From Sulfuricurvum sp. (GTDB lineage: Bacteria > Campylobacterota > Campylobacteria > Campylobacterales > Sulfurimonadaceae): DNA of 64,000 nucleotides. The notes under the pieces were generated by a model. The model was not told where the DNA came from and searched no databases. It saw nothing but the letters and a program-made list of their open reading frames with translations. Position 1 is the first letter of the stretch. Each line of letters starts with the position of its first letter. The position numbers and the translations under genes are program-made. Location of the stretch: NCBI GenBank assembly GCA_030694265.1, contig JAUXYP010000001.1, positions 248,001-312,000 of the forward strand, read 5' to 3'. Below are positions 58,971 to 64,000 of the stretch, piece by piece.

Positions 58971-60206
58971 ATGCGCGAATTTAACGAAAAACTGATCCAA
59001 TTTATCGATGCTTCTCCAACACCATTTCATGCCGTGGTACAAATGGCTAATGAATTGGAAGCCGCAGGATACCAAAAGCTCGATGAGTGCGAGAAGTGGG
59101 AATTGAGCGAGGGGAGTGGGTACTACGTCACCCGTAACGACTCTTCGATTGTGGCATTTACCTATCCGCCGTCTCTGAAAGGGTACACCATCGTAGGTGC
59201 CCATACCGATTCTCCTCATCTGCGTCTAAAACCCAATCCGGTGACGAAAAGTGCGGGGACGATACGGTTCGGTGTGGAGCCGTATGGGGGGGTATTGCTT
59301 AACCCGTGGTTTGACCGTGATTTGAGTCTGGCTGGTCGGATTGTTTATGTGGACGGTCAGGGTGTGCGCTGTGAGAAGCTGATCGATATCAAGCGCCCTA
59401 TCGGTGTGGTCTCTTCACTTGCGATTCACCTCGACCGTGAGGCAAATACGAGCCGTTCCATCAATGCCCAAACCGATATTGTCCCGATGATGGCGTGCGG
59501 TGAAGAATTTGATTTCGAGTCGTGGATATTGGAGGAAGCGGGAGAGAGCAGCGGAAAACTTCTTGCCCACGAGCTGAGCTTTTATGACGTGCAAAAAGGG
59601 TCATTCCTCGGTATTCACGAAGAGTTTATCACCTCTGCGCGTTTGGACAATCTACTGAGCTGTTATGTAGGACTTCAAGCATTGATTCATACCAAAAATC
59701 CAATGATGCTCGCGTGTATGGATCATGAAGAGGTGGGGAGCGATTCGCACGTCGGGGCAGGGGGGACATTTGTCGAAGAGGTACTGCGCCGTATTGCAGG
59801 TGAGAACTTTTCTACCCTTATGCGCCAATCACTGATGGTATCGTGTGACAATGCCCATGCACAGCATCCCAATTTTCCGTCCAAACATGAAAGTGAGCAT
59901 GCTCCGTTATTAAACCGAGGCGTTGCTATCAAGATCAACTCCAATCAGCGTTATGCAACGAGCGCTCGGACGATGGGTCGGTTTGTTCAGTGTGCTAATG
60001 AAATCGCCGTTGCAACGCAAACGTTTGTAACGCGCAGCGATATGGGATGCGGTTCGACGATCGGCCCCATTAGTGCAACACGCTTGGGTGTAGAAACCAT
60101 CGATGTTGGTGTCCCGACGTTGGCAATGCATTCGATTCGAGAATTGGCAGGGACCGAAGACGCGTATGGACTGTATCAAATTTTACTGCATATTGGGGAG
60201 TCTTGA
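58971..60206 (+). CDS. apeB: M18 family aminopeptidase
   Basis: IVGAHTDSPHLRLKPNPV, YGGVLLNPWFDRDLSLAGR, ACMDHEEVGSDSHVGAGGTFV. Confidence 0.93.
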   Translation: MREFNEKLIQFIDASPTPFHAVVQMANELEAAGYQKLDECEKWELSEGSGYYVTRNDSSIVAFTYPPSLKGYTIVGAHTDSPHLRLKPNPVTKSAGTIRFGVEPYGGVLLNPWFDRDLSLAGRIVYVDGQGVRCEKLIDIKRPIGVVSSLAIHLDREANTSRSINAQTDIVPMMACGEEFDFESWILEEAGESSGKLLAHELSFYDVQKGSFLGIHEEFITSARLDNLLSCYVGLQALIHTKNPMMLACMDHEEVGSDSHVGAGGTFVEEVLRRIAGENFSTLMRQSLMVSCDNAHAQHPNFPSKHESEHAPLLNRGVAIKINSNQRYATSARTMGRFVQCANEIAVATQTFVTRSDMGCGSTIGPISATRLGVETIDVGVPTLAMHSIRELAGTEDAYGLYQILLHIGES

Positions 60207-61183
60207 TGATCTCAGCTGAAGAACTCAAAGCTCTTATTGATCAAACCTATAAAGTCGAAGAAGAATACGTATCTCTTCGCCAATCGTATGATCATTTACA
60301 ATCAACAATTGAACAGATCATTGAGTTTTTGCCCAATGCTATTTGGATAGTAGAAGAAGACGGATCGATTTTTCTGCAAAATTCCCAAGCTAAATTACTG
60401 GAAAATTTGTTCGAAACACTGCATTGGGATGAACAGGATTATGAGGTGACTTTTGGGGAGCGCTCGTATTTGATCAAATCGGCACTGCATAATGAAAAAC
60501 AGCTCTTTAGTGCAACCGATATCACGGAGCAAAAGCGCAAAGAAAATCTGGCGACCATGGGACAAATGGCGGCGCATCTGAGTCATGAAATCCGTAACCC
60601 TATCGGCTCCATCGCACTCTTGGCCTCAACACTGATGAAACGGGTCAAAGAGGAAAATAAACCGATTGTCAGCGAGATACAAAAGTCATTGTATCGTATT
60701 GAGCGGATCATCAAAGCCACGTTGATGTTTTCGAAAGGAGTTAGTACCCAAAAATCGGCACTTAAATGGAGTGTTATTCGCAATGAACTCAAAAATGCGA
60801 TCGGCTACTACAGTTATGCTAAAGAGATCCATTTTCAGTTTCCTGAAGTGGAGTTTGAATTACAAGGGGATCTTGATTTACTGGGGATGCTTTTTACCAA
60901 TTTCATTTTTAATGCCATCGATGCGATTGAACTCGATGATGAGCATGACGAGGGGAGTGTTGAGATCGTATATACGAGAGAGGGGGAATTTCACCGTTTT
61001 GCTATCTATGACAGCGGTATCCCCATCGTAAATGAAAAACTGCTGTTTGAAGCGTTTAAAAGTACCAAAGAAAAAGGAAATGGTTTAGGATTGGTTCTGG
61101 CCAAAAACATCGCGAGTGCCCACGGCGGGAATGTGGAGCTGTGTCGGGGTGAGCGCAAAGGGTTTATTATCACCCTTGGCTAA
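60203..61183 (+). CDS. flgS: Cytoplasmic sensor histidine kinase, FlgS-like
   Basis: MGQMAAHLSHEIRNPIGSIALLASTLMKRVKEENKPIVSEIQKSLYRIERIIKATLMFSKG; GNGLGLVLAKNIASAHGG. FlgS assignment is by recall of the Campylobacter/Helicobacter family. Confidence 0.7.
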   Translation: MMISAEELKALIDQTYKVEEEYVSLRQSYDHLQSTIEQIIEFLPNAIWIVEEDGSIFLQNSQAKLLENLFETLHWDEQDYEVTFGERSYLIKSALHNEKQLFSATDITEQKRKENLATMGQMAAHLSHEIRNPIGSIALLASTLMKRVKEENKPIVSEIQKSLYRIERIIKATLMFSKGVSTQKSALKWSVIRNELKNAIGYYSYAKEIHFQFPEVEFELQGDLDLLGMLFTNFIFNAIDAIELDDEHDEGSVEIVYTREGEFHRFAIYDSGIPIVNEKLLFEAFKSTKEKGNGLGLVLAKNIASAHGGNVELCRGERKGFIITLG

Positions 61184-63588
61184 GATTCTTTTTGGCTGTT
61201 TTCCAACTCTAAAACCAGTTTCCATGTTTTGACGATGGAATCGGGATTTAAAGAGATCGAGTCAATTCCCGATTCTACTAAAAACTGGGTGATTTCGGGA
61301 TAGTCAGAGGGCGCCTGACCGCAGATGCCGATGTATTTTTTCTCTTTTTTACACGCATCGATTGCCATTTTCAACATCCGTTTTACCGCTTCATTACGTT
61401 CATCGAAGATGGAGGCTACGAGTGTGCTGTCACGGTCAACGCCCAATATAAGCTGTGTCAAATCATTGGAGCCGATGCTGTATCCATCGAAAATTTTCAA
61501 AAACTCGTCGGCAAGGATAACGTTGCTGGGAATTTCACACATGGCGTATATTTTTAAGCCGTTTACCCCTTGTACCAGCCCCTGTGTATTCATAATAGAA
61601 ATGGCATTGCGTCCCTCTTGCGGTGTCCGTACAAAAGGAAGCATCAACTGCATGTTGGTTAATCCCATCTCATCGCGAACTTTACGCAGCGCTTCACATT
61701 CCCATTCAAATGCTTTTTTGTAAACATCAGAGTTGTATCGAGAAGCTCCACGAAATCCTATCATTGGATTTTCTTCCTCTGACTCATAGGCTTCGCCACC
61801 GATCATGTGACGGTATTCGTTGGATTTAAAATCACTGGTGCGGACAATGACGGGTTTGGGGTAAAAAGCGGCACAGATCGTTCCGATACCTTCCATGATT
61901 TTTTCTTGAAAAAAGTGCTTAGGATCGTCGTATCCACGCATCAGGATTTTAATTTCATCGGCGTTTGGAACGGTTTTATTTTCCATCATATCAATCAGAG
62001 CCAGCGGATGGGTTTTGATGGTGTTGTTAATCACAAATTCCATACGTGCAAGCCCCACACCGTGATTGGGCAATCGGGCGTAGCGAAAAGCACTTTTTGG
62101 ATCGCCGATATTGAGATAAAGGTGTGTTTGAGGTTCACCGCAATCGCTTAGATCAAGACTATGAACATGATAGGGGATAAGTCCCTCATACACATGACCT
62201 GTTTCCCCCTCGGCGCAGCTGATGGTGACGTCTTGTCCATTCATAAGTTGAGTTGTAGCATCGGATGTACCGACAATGGCGCTCACCCCTATCTCTCGGG
62301 CAATAATGGCCGCATGACAGGTACGCCCTCCGCGATTGGTAATGAGGGCAGACGCCTTTTTCATCACCGGCTCCCAATCGGGATCGGTGTTATCGGTTAC
62401 GAGCACGTCACCCTCCTCAAACAGATGAAATTCACTGCTGTTATGGATAATACGTACTTTTCCACTTCCGATTCGCTCACCGACCGCTGTACCGGAGAGA
62501 AGCTCTTTTTTAGCAGTATTGGCATCAAAGACATACGAGGAGAGGGTGAAGTTTTTTTCTTTTTGGCTTTGCACCGTTTCGGGACGTGCTTGAACGATGT
62601 AAAGTTTTCCATCGAGTGCATCCTTCGCCCATTCGATATCCATAGGAGACTCTTGTCCGGAGAGTTTTGAATAATGTTGTTCGATAATATACGCATTTTT
62701 GGCAAGATGGATGATTTCATCATCCGAAAGAGAAAACTGATGTTGTAACGTTTCGGGTGTGTTGATGTTGAGGGTTTTAGCGGTATCTTGGGGATCATAG
62801 ATCATCTGCAATCGTTTTGTCCCCATCTGACGTTTTAGAATCGTCGAATGGCGTGCCAAGGTTGGTTTGAAGACGATAAATTCATCTGGGTTTATTTTAC
62901 CGCCAACGATGTTCTCCCCCAATCCCCATGTAGAGTTGATAATGATCAAAGAATCCGATCCGGAATCAGGATCAATGGTAAACATGATACCGCTGCTGGC
63001 TTGATCGCTTCGGACCATTTTCTGAACACCTGCACACAAGCTTATCTGCATATGATCGAAGCCGTTATGATGACGATAACTGATGGCGCGATCGGTAAAA
63101 AGGGAGGCATAACACCGGCGTACATGCTCCAAAAGAGCTTCTTCACCAGAGATATTTAGAAAACTCTCTTGTTGTCCCGCAAAACTGGCAGTAGGAAGGT
63201 CTTCAGCCGTTGCAGAAGAGCGAACGGCGACGTCGAGTATAGGAAGGTTATAGTGAGCACATAAAGTGCTGTAGGCACTGACAATCTCTTCTGTAAGAGA
63301 TTGGGGAAAGGGTGTATTGAGAATGAGGGTGCGGATTTTTTGCCCTGTATCAGAAAGAGAAGTAACATCATCGGGATCAAGTGTTTTTAAAAGTTGCACA
63401 ATCTGGGATTTAATACCGGTTTCATTAAGAAAGGCACGATAAGCTCGCGCGGTGGTGGCAAAACCAAAAGGAACATCTATCCCTTTTGAGGAGAGATTAC
63501 AGTACATCTCACCTAAGCTGGCATTTTTACCACCCACAAGAGCGACATCATTATTGGAAATTTGATCGAAAAATAGGATAAATGGCAT
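61180..63588 (-). CDS. ppsA: Phosphoenolpyruvate synthase (pyruvate, water dikinase)
   Basis: VALVGGKNASLGEM, VAVRSSATAEDLPTASFAGQQESFLN, ALITNRGGRTCHAAIIAREIGV, IGSNDLTQLILGVDRDS, GICGQAPSD. Confidence 0.95.
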   Translation of the reverse strand: MPFILFFDQISNNDVALVGGKNASLGEMYCNLSSKGIDVPFGFATTARAYRAFLNETGIKSQIVQLLKTLDPDDVTSLSDTGQKIRTLILNTPFPQSLTEEIVSAYSTLCAHYNLPILDVAVRSSATAEDLPTASFAGQQESFLNISGEEALLEHVRRCYASLFTDRAISYRHHNGFDHMQISLCAGVQKMVRSDQASSGIMFTIDPDSGSDSLIIINSTWGLGENIVGGKINPDEFIVFKPTLARHSTILKRQMGTKRLQMIYDPQDTAKTLNINTPETLQHQFSLSDDEIIHLAKNAYIIEQHYSKLSGQESPMDIEWAKDALDGKLYIVQARPETVQSQKEKNFTLSSYVFDANTAKKELLSGTAVGERIGSGKVRIIHNSSEFHLFEEGDVLVTDNTDPDWEPVMKKASALITNRGGRTCHAAIIAREIGVSAIVGTSDATTQLMNGQDVTISCAEGETGHVYEGLIPYHVHSLDLSDCGEPQTHLYLNIGDPKSAFRYARLPNHGVGLARMEFVINNTIKTHPLALIDMMENKTVPNADEIKILMRGYDDPKHFFQEKIMEGIGTICAAFYPKPVIVRTSDFKSNEYRHMIGGEAYESEEENPMIGFRGASRYNSDVYKKAFEWECEALRKVRDEMGLTNMQLMLPFVRTPQEGRNAISIMNTQGLVQGVNGLKIYAMCEIPSNVILADEFLKIFDGYSIGSNDLTQLILGVDRDSTLVASIFDERNEAVKRMLKMAIDACKKEKKYIGICGQAPSDYPEITQFLVESGIDSISLNPDSIVKTWKLVLELENSQKES

Positions 63589-63646
63589 ATTGTCTCCCTT
63601 ATATCATAGCGTACCATAACGTAGGAGAAAAAGGGATAAAAAAAGG

Positions 63647-64000
63647 TTAAGCGTTGAGTAGCGGCATCGGTTCGGGTTTACTTAGGTAATATCCCTGAAC
63701 ATAGTCGATACCAAGTTCGATACACTCGTCATAAATATCTTTTGTCGAAACGAACTCAGCAACGGTTTTGATATTCAAACGGTGGGCAAATTCAACGATG
63801 GCACGTACAATATCTTGTGCACTAAAATCAAGATCAAGACGGCTGATCAGAGAACCGTCAATTTTGATGTAATCAACATTAAGTTTCATGATATGGGCAA
63901 AATTCGAATAACCGGTTCCAAAATCATCAATAGCAATTTGACATCCATACTCTTTAACGCGCGTTATAAATGCCAAAACTTCTTGATAGTTCTCAATCCC
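63647..64000 (-). CDS. EAL-domain protein, C-terminal part (truncated by window edge)
   Basis: IAIDDFGTGYSNFAHIMKLNVDYIKIDGSLI...TVAEFVS...YVQGYYLSKP. Frame stays open to 64000. Confidence 0.88.
   Translation of the reverse strand, partial: GIENYQEVLAFITRVKEYGCQIAIDDFGTGYSNFAHIMKLNVDYIKIDGSLISRLDLDFSAQDIVRAIVEFAHRLNIKTVAEFVSTKDIYDECIELGIDYVQGYYLSKPEPMPLLNA

Noticed and set aside
1-64000. Search for CRISPR arrays, insertion sequences, tRNA/rRNA genes and prophage
   Set aside because: No regularly spaced repeats, transposase/integrase motifs, tRNA-like cloverleaves or rRNA sequence recognised by eye; a tool scan would be needed to exclude small RNAs.

Overview
The window is a gene-dense chromosomal segment. 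Gene content and order (aroA-ispH-rpsA, CetA/CetB-like energy taxis pair, FlgS-like kinase, MutS7-type mismatch protein) suggest a free-living Campylobacterota (Sulfuricurvum/Sulfurimonas-like) bacterium; this taxonomic call is inferred by eye. Housekeeping genes include ispH, rpsA, serA, efp, malic enzyme, a DEAD-box helicase, dnaE, an M18 aminopeptidase and pps. About 22 kb (12.0-34.0 kb) is a large accessory chemosensory / two-component block: REC proteins, CheY, CheW, MCP, STAS-like, CheA, CheR, PAS protein, kinase-like protein, CheD, CheB, MASE3 and CHASE histidine kinases, an HD-GYP protein and a Cache-CheW fusion. There are two efflux operons: an RND system whose pump is split into two ORFs, and a MarR-OMP-FUSC-DUF1656-HlyD system. 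There is also a small RHH/RelE toxin-antitoxin pair. I found no mobile element, CRISPR array, rRNA or tRNA. The most interesting observations are: (i) a MutS7-type MutS-HNH fusion beside a beta-alpha ordered ADP-forming acyl-CoA synthetase; (ii) a soluble PAS protein with a degenerate chemoreceptor hairpin next to a kinase-like protein whose phospho-acceptor His is replaced by Asn; (iii) a Cache-Cache-CheW fusion with no apparent membrane or receptor signalling domain; (iv) a shared acidic '-D/E-x-MEFF' C-terminus on two REC proteins of the cluster; (v) several perfect palindromes in regulatory positions.
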